From Hoeflea sp. IMCC20628 (lineage in GTDB: Bacteria; Pseudomonadota; Alphaproteobacteria; Rhizobiales; Rhizobiaceae), in assembly GCF_001011155.1 (NCBI RefSeq), contig NZ_CP011479.1, forward strand, positions 4,289,662-4,353,661: a DNA stretch of 64,000 nt, given 5' to 3'. The notes under the pieces were generated by a model that worked only from the letters and a program-made list of their open reading frames with translations, did not search any database and was not told where the DNA came from. The position numbers and the translations under genes were made by a program. Numbering within the stretch: the stretch's first letter is position 1; each line of letters begins with the position of its first letter. Positions 55,333 through 63,250 of this stretch are shown here, one piece after another.

Positions 55333-56090
55333 CCAGTCTTCCCGCATCGACCGACAAACGGCTCGGCCTGGTCATCGATCTCGACACCTGCGTCGGCTGT
55401 CATGCCTGCGCGGTCAGTTGCAAGGAATGGAACACCAGCGCCGGGGCCTCGCCGCTGTCCGATGTCGATGCCTATGGCGCTGATGTTTCGGGCGCCTGGC
55501 TGAACCGGATCCACACCTTCGAGGTCACGCCGGAGAACGCGCCGGCGCAGATCGTGCATTTCCCCAAATCCTGCCTGCATTGCGACGATGCGCCGTGTGT
55601 GACCGTTTGCCCGACCGGCGCCAGCTACAAGCGGTCCGCGGACGGCATCGTGCTGGTCGACGAAGACATGTGCATCGGCTGCGGCTTGTGCGCTTGGGCC
55701 TGCCCCTATGGGGCGCGTGAAATGGACCCGGTCGAAAACGTGATGAAGAAATGCACGCTCTGCGTCGACCGGATCTACAGCGAAACCCTGGCTGAAGAAG
55801 ACCGGATTCCGGCCTGCGTGCGCACCTGCCCGTCCAGCGCAAGGCATTTTGGCGATTTCAACGATCCGGAGTCGAATGTCTCGCAACTGGTTGCGGAGCG
55901 TGGCGGTATCGACCTGATGCCGGAGATGGGCACAAGCCCGGTCAACAAGTATCTACCGCCGCGGCCGAAGATCCATTCGCAGCCTGCCGCCCCGTTAGCG
56001 AACGTTGCATCAGCCAGAGTTCCAGCGCCCGTGCCCAAGGCCGACGGCTTTCTGGGCTGGCTCGACGCCGCACTCGACAAACTCGGATAG
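55329..56090 (+). CDS. soeB: Iron-sulfur electron-transfer subunit, SoeB type
   Basis: The 253-residue protein has the four cysteine clusters of DmsB-like ferredoxins: CVGCHACAVSC, CLHCDDAPCVTVCP, CIGCGLCAWACP, and CTLC with CVRTCP. These bind four 4Fe-4S clusters that pass electrons between the molybdenum subunit and the membrane subunit. The last 50 residues are a Pro/Ala-rich tail. No signal peptide is present, in agreement with a cytoplasmic location. Translation is coupled to soeA by a 4-base overlap. Confidence 0.87.
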   Translation: MTSLPASTDKRLGLVIDLDTCVGCHACAVSCKEWNTSAGASPLSDVDAYGADVSGAWLNRIHTFEVTPENAPAQIVHFPKSCLHCDDAPCVTVCPTGASYKRSADGIVLVDEDMCIGCGLCAWACPYGAREMDPVENVMKKCTLCVDRIYSETLAEEDRIPACVRTCPSSARHFGDFNDPESNVSQLVAERGGIDLMPEMGTSPVNKYLPPRPKIHSQPAAPLANVASARVPAPVPKADGFLGWLDAALDKLG

Positions 56091-56094
56091 TTCC

Positions 56095-57006
56095 ATGCAT
56101 CCTGCTGTCTCCGTCATTTTCTTCACCGTCACATCGGGTGCCGGGCTTGGCATGATCTTCCTGCTTGGTCTCGGGTTTCCGGTCGATGCCTCTGCAGCGC
56201 GGGTGTTTTTTGTCGGCGTTGTCGGAGGCGGACTGGCGGTCGCAGGTCTGCTGGCGTCGACCTTCCATCTCGGCCATCCCGAACGGGCCTGGCGGGCGCT
56301 GAGTCAATGGCGCTCGAGCTGGCTGTCACGCGAGGGCATCGCCGCGATCGCAACGCTGATCCTGTTCGGGATCTATGTGCTGATCTGGCTGGTGACCGGA
56401 ACCCGTTACTCGGTTTTGGGGCTGGTGGCAGCCCTCGGCGCCGCCGTCACGGTGTTCACCACCGCGATGATCTACGCCCAGCTCAAGACCGTGCCGCAGT
56501 GGAACAGCTGGTTGACGCCGCTGGTCTATGGCGGTTTCGCGCTTGGCTCCGGCTGGCTGCTGGCGTCGGGACTGGGCACGCATCAGGCGCCGGAGATCTG
56601 GGGCATCGCGCTGATCGCGCTTGCCTGGGCCGCCAAGTGGTTCTGGTGGGTGCGAGCCAGCCGCAGCCGGCTTTCCGATACCGGCTCAACACCCGAAACC
56701 GCCACGGGGCTGGGCTTCATCGGCAATGTCCGATTGCTCGAACGGCCGCACACCGGCGAAAATTACCTGACCAAGGAAATGGTTCACCGCATCGGGCGCA
56801 AGCATGCAAGCCGCTTGCGGATGCTGGCGCTGGTGTTTGGCGGCATCGTGCCTATTGCCGTTCTGGCGATTGTCGGCCTGAGCGGTGCGCCAGGATTGTT
56901 CAATCTCGTCGCAGCGGTTTCGATGATACTTGGGCTGCTGGCAGAGCGCTGGCTGTTTTTTGCCGAAGCCGAGCACGCGGTCTCGCTCTATTACGGCCAC
57001 CGGTGA
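56095..57006 (+). CDS. soeC: Membrane anchor and quinone-reactive subunit, SoeC (DmsC family)
   Basis: The ATG at 56095, 5 bases after the soeB stop, gives a 303-residue protein with about eight membrane segments, beginning MHPAVSVIFFTVTSGAGLGM. STFHLGHPERAWRALSQWRSSW, in two pieces, is the conserved DmsC-family loop after the second or third segment. The C-terminus AERWLFFAEAEHAVSLYYG is also family-typical. It anchors the complex and passes electrons to quinone. It converges with the TAXI binding-protein gene. Confidence 0.85.
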   Translation: MHPAVSVIFFTVTSGAGLGMIFLLGLGFPVDASAARVFFVGVVGGGLAVAGLLASTFHLGHPERAWRALSQWRSSWLSREGIAAIATLILFGIYVLIWLVTGTRYSVLGLVAALGAAVTVFTTAMIYAQLKTVPQWNSWLTPLVYGGFALGSGWLLASGLGTHQAPEIWGIALIALAWAAKWFWWVRASRSRLSDTGSTPETATGLGFIGNVRLLERPHTGENYLTKEMVHRIGRKHASRLRMLALVFGGIVPIAVLAIVGLSGAPGLFNLVAAVSMILGLLAERWLFFAEAEHAVSLYYGHR

Positions 57007-57021
57007 GCCGGATTATCCGGC
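57007..57021. terminator. Small hairpin between convergent soeC and TAXI genes
   Basis: GCCGGA-TTA-TCCGGC begins at the soeC stop codon. It is a perfect 6-base inverted repeat without a T tract, so it is a weak candidate for ending either transcript. Confidence 0.35.
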
Positions 57022-57044
57022 CGCCATAGGCCGAGCAGACTGCA

Positions 57045-58067
57045 TTACTTGATCATGCCGGCTTCACGATAAAACCGCTCAGCGCCGGGATGCAGAGGGA
57101 TGGCAATGCCATCGAGCGCGGTCTGCCGTGTCACCGATGTGCCTTTGGCATGTCCGACATCAAGCAGTTGACGGGCGGTGTCATTCCACAGCGCCTCGGT
57201 GATCCCGTAAATCAGATCCTCATTCTGCTCGAGGCTGGTGAGCCATTGCGCACCCACGGCAACCGTCTCTACCCCCTTCACATTCCGGTAGGCAGCGTCC
57301 GGTATCTTATCCTTGGTGAAGAACGAATGCTCCAGCAGCATCTTGTCGACCTCCGGACCAACGATCGGAATGAGAACAATTTCCGCGCTTGCGGCAAGTT
57401 CTCCAACCGCGCGGGCCGGGTAGCCGCTGACAAAGAACAGCGCATCGAGCCGTCCATCGCGGAGCGCTTCGGAAGCGGCCTCAGGCTGGAGATTTTCGAC
57501 GGTGATATCAGCCTCGGTGAGGCCGAAGGCCTCGAGAATCAGCACAGCATCGGGGTAGGTGCCTGAATCGGTCTTGTCGAGAGAGACCCGTTTGCCCTTC
57601 AGATCAGCGACCGACGCGATGCCGGAGGCCTTGGAGGCGACCAGATGGACATGTTCGGGATAGAGTGCGGCGATGACACGCAGATCGCGCATCGGCTCCT
57701 GGCCCTCGAACCGACCGGTGCCGGAATAGGCCCAATAGGCGACATCAGCCTGGGAAAATCCCGAATTCAACGCACCGGAAACTATGGCAACGACATTGGC
57801 GCCCGAGCCGTGCGAGGACTGGGCGACAGCCACCAGACCGGGGACACCGCAGGAACCGCCCTCATCGCAGGGGCGCGAGCCGGGCGGATTGGAGATCGCG
57901 TTGGCAATTGCCCCGGCAAGCGGGAAATAGGTTCCGCCGACCCCGCCGGTTCCAATGCTGAAATAGTTGATTTCCTGTGCCCGAACGCTCGCCGTCGCTG
58001 TGGCCAAACCGACAGTTATCGCCAAAGCGCCGACAGCGCGCAGCAGCGCCGATATCCCGATTGCCAT
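57045..58067 (-). CDS. Orphan TAXI family TRAP transporter solute-binding protein
   Basis: The ATG at 58067 follows GGGGAAAAAG; a TTG four codons earlier is possible. The product is 340 residues with a signal peptide ending VRAQE. YFSIGTGGVGGTYFPLAGAIANAI is, in pieces, the opening of TAXI proteins, and SLDKTDSGTYPDAVLILEAFG and FFVSGYPARAV belong to the same fold. A Cys pair (PCDEGGSCGVPG) may form a disulfide. No TRAP membrane component is encoded nearby, so either the partner is elsewhere or the protein works alone. The ligand is unknown. Confidence 0.84.
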   Translation of the reverse strand: MAIGISALLRAVGALAITVGLATATASVRAQEINYFSIGTGGVGGTYFPLAGAIANAISNPPGSRPCDEGGSCGVPGLVAVAQSSHGSGANVVAIVSGALNSGFSQADVAYWAYSGTGRFEGQEPMRDLRVIAALYPEHVHLVASKASGIASVADLKGKRVSLDKTDSGTYPDAVLILEAFGLTEADITVENLQPEAASEALRDGRLDALFFVSGYPARAVGELAASAEIVLIPIVGPEVDKMLLEHSFFTKDKIPDAAYRNVKGVETVAVGAQWLTSLEQNEDLIYGITEALWNDTARQLLDVGHAKGTSVTRQTALDGIAIPLHPGAERFYREAGMIK

Positions 58068-58208
58068 CTTTTTCCCCAACCTGACTGACCGCCCTGCCCG
58101 CAGGACGGCTGATATTTAGTAACCGGTCTGTGCGCCGATGTTCAAATCTGCGCACAAAGTTGCGGTTTCGCGCGCCAAAGTCAAAGGCCCGCATCAAAGA
58201 GACCAAGC

Positions 58209-59264
58209 TCAATCTTCCAGCGCACCCTTGCGCGACGCCACCGGCGCATCGCCGATGATCTTGAGCAGATTGTCGCCCATTCTGATAAACCGGCGGATGC
58301 GCCGGGTCAGCACGTAACCGGCCTGCGGCGCCGAAACTGCGACAGTTCCATCCTTGCTGCCGGGATTGACGATGATCTCGGCGAGCATCTGACCGGCTTC
58401 GACGCGATCGCCGGGCGCAACATGGAACAAAATGGTGCCGCCCACAGGCGCCCGCACCATGTCGATATGGCGAATAGGCTTGCCGACGAAATCCGCTCTG
58501 AGCGCCGGCGCTGATTTTCCATCAGCAGCCACAACGCCACGACCCTGCAGGAAGCGGTAGATGCCCTCGGCGTCCTTTTTGCCGAGCGCCGCAGTAACAT
58601 CGTTCTGCCCGCGCAATTCGACCGTGGTGACGCAATGACCCGACAGATCGCCATCTGGCGCCTGGGCTGTCATCTGCTCGAAGACTGCCTCTTCAAAAGC
58701 CCGGTCGGAGCCCGAATCCCACAGCAGCGCTGCTTCGGCATCGAGACAGGCGGCAAGGTCGGACATCTCCGGCCACAGCTGCTCGGGCGCATAGATATAT
58801 TGCACGCTTTCGTCGTCGCAATGCAGATCGAGCACGATCGGGCATCCGTCGGCGAGTTCCAGCAGGCGGCTTTTCAGCCGGCGCTCGGCAAAAACCGGGG
58901 CGGAGGCGCGGTCGAGCACCCGAACGCCGTTTTCATCAGGCACCGGGAAATCACGGTTGAAATTGGTGCGGGTTCCGGTCGCAAACCGGCCCATATGCTC
59001 GCCATAAAGATGCTGCGCCGCGCCGATCGGGTTGGCATGCGGCACCAGTGTCAGCGAGCCAAGCAGACGCCCCTCGGCTTCCGCCTGCTCCAGCATCGGG
59101 ATCAGATAATGCAACGCCGCAACACCCGGCCGCTCGTCGGCATGCAGACCGGCCTGGATATAGACGCGCGGCGCGCTGTCATCCGAGCCGCTAAACCGGT
59201 GAACAATCAACTGATAGGCAATGCCCGGAGTTTCGCCGGCAATGGATTCGATTTCAGTCTTCAT
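58209..59264 (-). CDS. Succinylglutamate desuccinylase/aspartoacylase family zinc hydrolase
   Basis: The 351-residue protein has the M14-like zinc site: GLHADERPG (His and Glu ligands, near residue 40) and LDLHCDDE (His, near residue 147). NFNRDFP near residue 119 matches the substrate-binding arginine region. The C-terminal third, with GTILFHVAPGDRVEAGQML, resembles a biotinyl-lipoyl-like beta fold found in this branch. These enzymes remove acyl groups from amino acids or related amides. It lies between the TAXI gene and an FAD enzyme on the same strand. Confidence 0.83.
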   Translation of the reverse strand: MKTEIESIAGETPGIAYQLIVHRFSGSDDSAPRVYIQAGLHADERPGVAALHYLIPMLEQAEAEGRLLGSLTLVPHANPIGAAQHLYGEHMGRFATGTRTNFNRDFPVPDENGVRVLDRASAPVFAERRLKSRLLELADGCPIVLDLHCDDESVQYIYAPEQLWPEMSDLAACLDAEAALLWDSGSDRAFEEAVFEQMTAQAPDGDLSGHCVTTVELRGQNDVTAALGKKDAEGIYRFLQGRGVVAADGKSAPALRADFVGKPIRHIDMVRAPVGGTILFHVAPGDRVEAGQMLAEIIVNPGSKDGTVAVSAPQAGYVLTRRIRRFIRMGDNLLKIIGDAPVASRKGALED

Positions 59265-59302
59265 GCTGTATTACCCTGAACTTGAATGCTGTGTGGTGAC
59301 GA

Positions 59303-60910
59303 CTACACCCGCCGGGCACGGATGTCGTTGAGAATCTCGCGTGCCGCATTGTGGCCGGGCACACCGGTGACGCCACCACCGGGATGGGTCGAGGAACCGC
59401 ACATGTAAAGCCCGGCCAAAGGCGCCCGATAAGCACCATAGCCCAGCACCGGGCGCGCCGAAAACAGCTGGTTGAGGCTGAGCTTGCCGTGAAAGATGTC
59501 GCCGCCGACCAGCGACAATATGCGCTCGAGATCAAGCGGCGAAAGCACCTGACGCCCGACGACGATGTCGGCAAAACCGGGGGCGTGATGGTCCACCGTG
59601 GCAATCATCAGGTCAGCGACGGTATCGCGGTGATCATCCCAGGACGAACCGCCGGGAAAACCGTCCGGCAGGGTGGGCGCGACATGCTGGCAAAACAGGC
59701 TGGCCACATGCTTGCCTTCGGGCGCCAGTGTCGGATCCAGCGTCGACGGAATCAGCATCTCGACAATCGGCTGGCGCGACCAGCCATGGGTGCGGGAATC
59801 GACATAGGCGCGGTCCATGTAATCCAGCGACGGCGCAATGATGATACCGGCGGTCAGATGATCGCCCGGTTCGGGCCGTGCTGTGAAAACCGGTAGACGG
59901 TCGAGCGCCACATTCATGCGGAAGGTGCCCGACCCACTTTGCCAGTAACCGATGCGACGGCGGAAATCCTCCGGCAGCGGCGCCTCGGACAGCAGCTTGC
60001 CGACAAGCAATTGCGGATGGATGTTGGAGGCGACGAGGTCGGCGTCATAACGTGCGCTGTCTTCGGTAACAACAGCGCTGACCCGGCCATCGGCTGTTTC
60101 GATTGTGGCGACAGGCGCGCCGGTCTTGATGATGACGCCCTTTTCCTCGCAGGCGCGGCGCATTGCGGCCGTAATCGCCCCCATGCCGCCAATGGCATGA
60201 CCCCAGACACCGCGCTTGCCGTGAACCTCGCCAAAGCAGTGATGCAAGAGCACATAGCCCGTCCCCGGCGTGTGCGGACTGGTCCAGGCGCCGACAATGC
60301 CGTCAAAGCCGAACAGCGCCTTGACCGGATCACTTTCAAACCAGCGATCAAGGATCTCTGCTGCCGAGCAGGTGAAGAGATCGAGAACATCGCGCCGCCC
60401 ATCGAGAGAAAACTGCGAGAAGCGACGGCCCAGCGATGCCGCCTTCAACAGCTCAGGCACCGCGGACATCCAGTTTCCGTCGGTGACATTGGGCGGGGTG
60501 CGCAACAGCAGGTCGCGTAGAACGGAAGCGGCGTTTTCGAGCATCCGGTCATAACCCTCGAGTGCCTCGGCGTCATGCTCAGAGAATTGCGCCACTGACG
60601 CCCGGGTGATCCCCGGACCGGCCTCCAGTGCACGGCCATCGGGCAGAGGCAGAAAATTGTTCATGCGCCGCTCGACAATCTCGAGCCCGTGGCGAAACAG
60701 CTCAAGATCGGCGATCACTTTCGGATTGAGCAACGATACGGTGTAAGAGGCGACGGAATTGCGGAAACCGGGATGAAATTCTTCGGTAACGGCAGCACCA
60801 CCGATGACGCCACGTTTTTCAAGAATGGTGACCTTGTGCCCGGCGGCTGCCAGATACCAGGCGCAAACCAGTCCATTGTGGCCGCCGCCGATTACCACCG
60901 CATGCTTCAT
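59303..60910 (-). CDS. Phytoene desaturase-like FAD-dependent oxidoreductase (PYROXD2 type)
   Basis: The ATG at 60910 follows GGGGAAC and starts directly with the FAD fold, HAVVIGGGHNGLVCAWYLAA; the longer frame adds 23 unlikely residues. The product is 535 residues. LEKRGVIGGAAVTEEFHPG is the second dinucleotide segment. GLYMCGSSTHPGGGVTGVPG at the C-terminus is the flavin-contacting end motif of carotenoid-desaturase relatives. No other carotenoid genes are near, so pigment synthesis is unlikely; a pyridine-nucleotide oxidoreductase of the PYROXD2 group is the better call. Confidence 0.84.
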   Translation of the reverse strand: MKHAVVIGGGHNGLVCAWYLAAAGHKVTILEKRGVIGGAAVTEEFHPGFRNSVASYTVSLLNPKVIADLELFRHGLEIVERRMNNFLPLPDGRALEAGPGITRASVAQFSEHDAEALEGYDRMLENAASVLRDLLLRTPPNVTDGNWMSAVPELLKAASLGRRFSQFSLDGRRDVLDLFTCSAAEILDRWFESDPVKALFGFDGIVGAWTSPHTPGTGYVLLHHCFGEVHGKRGVWGHAIGGMGAITAAMRRACEEKGVIIKTGAPVATIETADGRVSAVVTEDSARYDADLVASNIHPQLLVGKLLSEAPLPEDFRRRIGYWQSGSGTFRMNVALDRLPVFTARPEPGDHLTAGIIIAPSLDYMDRAYVDSRTHGWSRQPIVEMLIPSTLDPTLAPEGKHVASLFCQHVAPTLPDGFPGGSSWDDHRDTVADLMIATVDHHAPGFADIVVGRQVLSPLDLERILSLVGGDIFHGKLSLNQLFSARPVLGYGAYRAPLAGLYMCGSSTHPGGGVTGVPGHNAAREILNDIRARRV

Positions 60911-60996
60911 TTTGCTGTTCCCCGCGTATTGCGGCCGCCATCTTGCACCGGGAGCCGGAACCGGCGCAATGGCACGCAACGAGCAGATGCTGGCGA

Positions 60997-61365
60997 TCAG
61001 GACTGGTTGGCAAGGGCTTTCGGGCGCAACTTCGGCAGCGCGAGCTTTTCGACGGTTTCAGTTGGCAGATCCACCAGAAACTTCAAATGCAGGCCGATAT
61101 TGGACCGGGCTACCACGGCACAGGGAAATTTGGCCTTCAGGCCGTCCAGTACAAGATAGATGAATTCGGGCACCTGACTGGGCAGAAGTCCACATAACTG
61201 ACAACCGCTCTCCGAAATATTTGTCATCCTGCAACGCTGGGAGGCATAACCGCGAACACCCTTGGATAGAAAATACACCGTGCCCTGCAAATTGGCCTGC
61301 CGGCGTTCGTACCGACGCTGCTCTACATTTGCCAGTCGGCTCAGATAGTTTCCTGCTGCACTCAT
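60997..61365 (-). CDS. PilZ domain protein
   Basis: The ATG at 61365 has GAGGG upstream and gives 122 residues. The cyclic-di-GMP-binding signature is present in the form RRYERRQ (the R-x3-R part, near residue 18) and MTNISESGCQL (the D/N-x-S-x-x-G part, near 48). It is a single-domain protein that may respond to c-di-GMP. The tad pilus cluster in the same window would be an obvious process for such a switch, but no direct link is seen. An inverted repeat lies upstream. Confidence 0.82.
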   Translation of the reverse strand: MSAAGNYLSRLANVEQRRYERRQANLQGTVYFLSKGVRGYASQRCRMTNISESGCQLCGLLPSQVPEFIYLVLDGLKAKFPCAVVARSNIGLHLKFLVDLPTETVEKLALPKLRPKALANQS

Positions 61366-61405
61366 GACCACCCTCAAGCATCAAGTCCTCAACACCATTA
61401 GTATT

Positions 61406-61446
61406 GAGGGGTTAAAAACGAGTGTACATACAAGATATAACCCCTC
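61406..61446 (-). promoter_or_regulatory. Long-spaced inverted repeat upstream of the PilZ gene
   Basis: GAGGGGTTA (61406-61414) and TAACCCCTC (61438-61446) are perfect 9-base arms with a 23-base AT-rich spacer. Arm centres are 32 bases apart, about three helical turns. It lies 41-81 bases before the PilZ start in the gap shared with xseA, so it may be a two-site operator or a long hairpin. Confidence 0.5.
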
Positions 61447-61571
61447 CAAAATTAGGGTGATCGCGTAATTCAGCACCTGGCTCTGGAGATTACAGGACAG
61501 ATTTTGCCGCTTTGAATTCAGCCGGACATCTCCAGACTTGACGCGGCCCAACTCATGGTGCGGAATCGGCC

Positions 61572-63152
61572 ATGCCTTCAGCACTTGATGATTCGCCTAC
61601 CAACGCCACGGAGTTTACCGTCAGCGAGCTGTCCGGCTCGATCAAGCGGACAGTCGAAGATACCTTCGGCTATGTCCGTGTGCGCGGCGAAATTTCCGGC
61701 TATCGTGGACCGCATTCCTCGGGGCATGCCTATTTTTCGCTGAAAGACGACCGGGCCCGGATCGAAGCAGTGGTCTGGAAGGGTGTGTTTTCACGGCTCA
61801 AGCATCGGCCGGAAGAAGGCATGGAGGTGATCGCCACAGGCAAGATCACCACCTATCCCGGATCATCGAAATACCAGATCGTCATCGACTCGATCGAACC
61901 GGCCGGCGCAGGTGCGCTGATGGCGCTGATCGAGGAACGGCGGCGCAAGCTTGCCGCCGAAGGCTTGTTCGATGAAGCACGCAAGCAATTGCTGCCGTTC
62001 ATGCCGAAGGTGATCGGCGTGGTGACCTCGCCAACAGGCGCCGTAATCCGCGACATTCTGCACCGGATCGAAGACCGCTTCCCGGTCCACGTGATCGTCT
62101 GGCCCGTCAGGGTGCAGGGTGACACCTCGGGCCAGGAAGTGGCGCAGGCGATCAACGGCTTCAATGCACTGGGTGCAAACGGTCCGATTGCCCGACCGGA
62201 CCTGATCATCGTGGCCCGTGGCGGCGGCAGCCTGGAAGACCTCTGGGGCTTCAATGACGAAGCCGTGGTGCGCGCTGCGGCAGACTCCGATATTCCGCTG
62301 ATTTCGGCGGTCGGGCACGAGACCGACTGGACCCTTATTGATCACGCCAGCGACCGGCGCGCGCCGACACCCACCGGTGCCGCCGAGATGGCGGTCCCGG
62401 TCAAGGCTGATCTGGCGGCACAGTTGGCGGCATTTACAGCACGGCTCAAATCCGCCCAATCGCGCACACTCGACCGGCGGCGCGAAGCCATCCGGGCTCT
62501 GGCGCGAGCCCTGCCAACGCTCGACAGCGTGCTGGCGATGCCACGGCAGCGGCTTGACCGCTCGGGACAGGGGTTAGGGCAGGCGCTACAGCTCAACACC
62601 GCCAACCGGCGGCGCAGTTTCGAACGACAGGCCGGGCGTGTGACGCCGGTGGCACTGGTTTCGGCAATCCGCGACAAGCGCCAACTGGTTCGAGACAAGA
62701 CCTCACGCGCCGACCGGGCGCAGGAGCGCCGTCTTGAGGCCTGGAGATCCCGGCTGGATCGGCACGCTCTGGTGCTCGCCGCAGTGCCGCGCCGGATCGC
62801 CGAGACCCAGACCCGCAGCCGTGAGAGGCTGGCTGGTTTCCACCACCGCGCCGACATTGCGCTCACCCAGTTGCTGGGCCAAAGACGCCGGGGGCTTGAT
62901 GGACAGGCGCGCATGCTGCAATCGCTGTCCTATCACAGCGTGCTGGGCCGTGGCTTCGCGGTGATTCGCGACCAGGACCGTGCTGTTTTATCGCGCGCTG
63001 ACCAGGTCGAGACCGGCACGATGATCGCAATCGAATTCTCCGATGGCGAGGTTGCAGCGCTTGCCAGCAGCGATCAGCCGATCTCGGGGCCGAAGCCCCC
63101 CCGCGCCAAGGCGACGAAGCCGAAAGAGCCGGGACAGGGCAGCCTGTTCTAG
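61572..63152 (+). CDS. xseA: Exodeoxyribonuclease VII large subunit
   Basis: The 526-residue protein has the N-terminal OB-fold ([27 protein letters not shown] in sequence, about residues 35-65). The catalytic domain follows with [31 protein letters not shown] and [18 protein letters not shown] long helical, coiled-coil region rich in Arg and Gln spans about 270-460, before the C-terminal [14 protein letters not shown]. With XseB it degrades single-stranded DNA in repair. It is transcribed in the same direction as the downstream radical SAM repair gene. Confidence 0.95.
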   Translation: MPSALDDSPTNATEFTVSELSGSIKRTVEDTFGYVRVRGEISGYRGPHSSGHAYFSLKDDRARIEAVVWKGVFSRLKHRPEEGMEVIATGKITTYPGSSKYQIVIDSIEPAGAGALMALIEERRRKLAAEGLFDEARKQLLPFMPKVIGVVTSPTGAVIRDILHRIEDRFPVHVIVWPVRVQGDTSGQEVAQAINGFNALGANGPIARPDLIIVARGGGSLEDLWGFNDEAVVRAAADSDIPLISAVGHETDWTLIDHASDRRAPTPTGAAEMAVPVKADLAAQLAAFTARLKSAQSRTLDRRREAIRALARALPTLDSVLAMPRQRLDRSGQGLGQALQLNTANRRRSFERQAGRVTPVALVSAIRDKRQLVRDKTSRADRAQERRLEAWRSRLDRHALVLAAVPRRIAETQTRSRERLAGFHHRADIALTQLLGQRRRGLDGQARMLQSLSYHSVLGRGFAVIRDQDRAVLSRADQVETGTMIAIEFSDGEVAALASSDQPISGPKPPRAKATKPKEPGQGSLF

Positions 63153-63233
63153 GATCCACACGCTCGAACTGACAGCAGACAGGCAGAACTTTCCGGCCCG
63201 ATTTAACATGGGTTATTGCGGTCAGCGCTACCG

Positions 63234-63248
63234 GAACATATAAAGAAC
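63234..63248 (+). promoter_or_regulatory. LexA (SOS) box upstream of the radical SAM gene
   Basis: GAACATATAAAGAAC is an exact match to GAAC-N7-GAAC, the direct-repeat LexA site of Rhizobiales and other alphaproteobacteria. It ends 2 bases before the ATG at 63251, so bound LexA would cover the start region. The spacer is fully AT, as in strong SOS boxes. Confidence 0.78.
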
Positions 63249-63250
63249 AT

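Noticed and set aside
52480-57006. Annotation as DMSO, thiosulfate or tetrathionate reductase, or formate dehydrogenase
   Set aside because: SoeA-type features fit better: no Tat signal on the catalytic subunit, a four-cluster DmsB-like subunit and a DmsC-like anchor, with a sulfur-type regulator upstream. Assay would be needed for certainty.
59303-60910. Carotenoid biosynthesis gene (crtI)
   Set aside because: The fold is shared, but no crtB, crtE or crtY lies nearby and the sequence fits the PYROXD2-like branch better.
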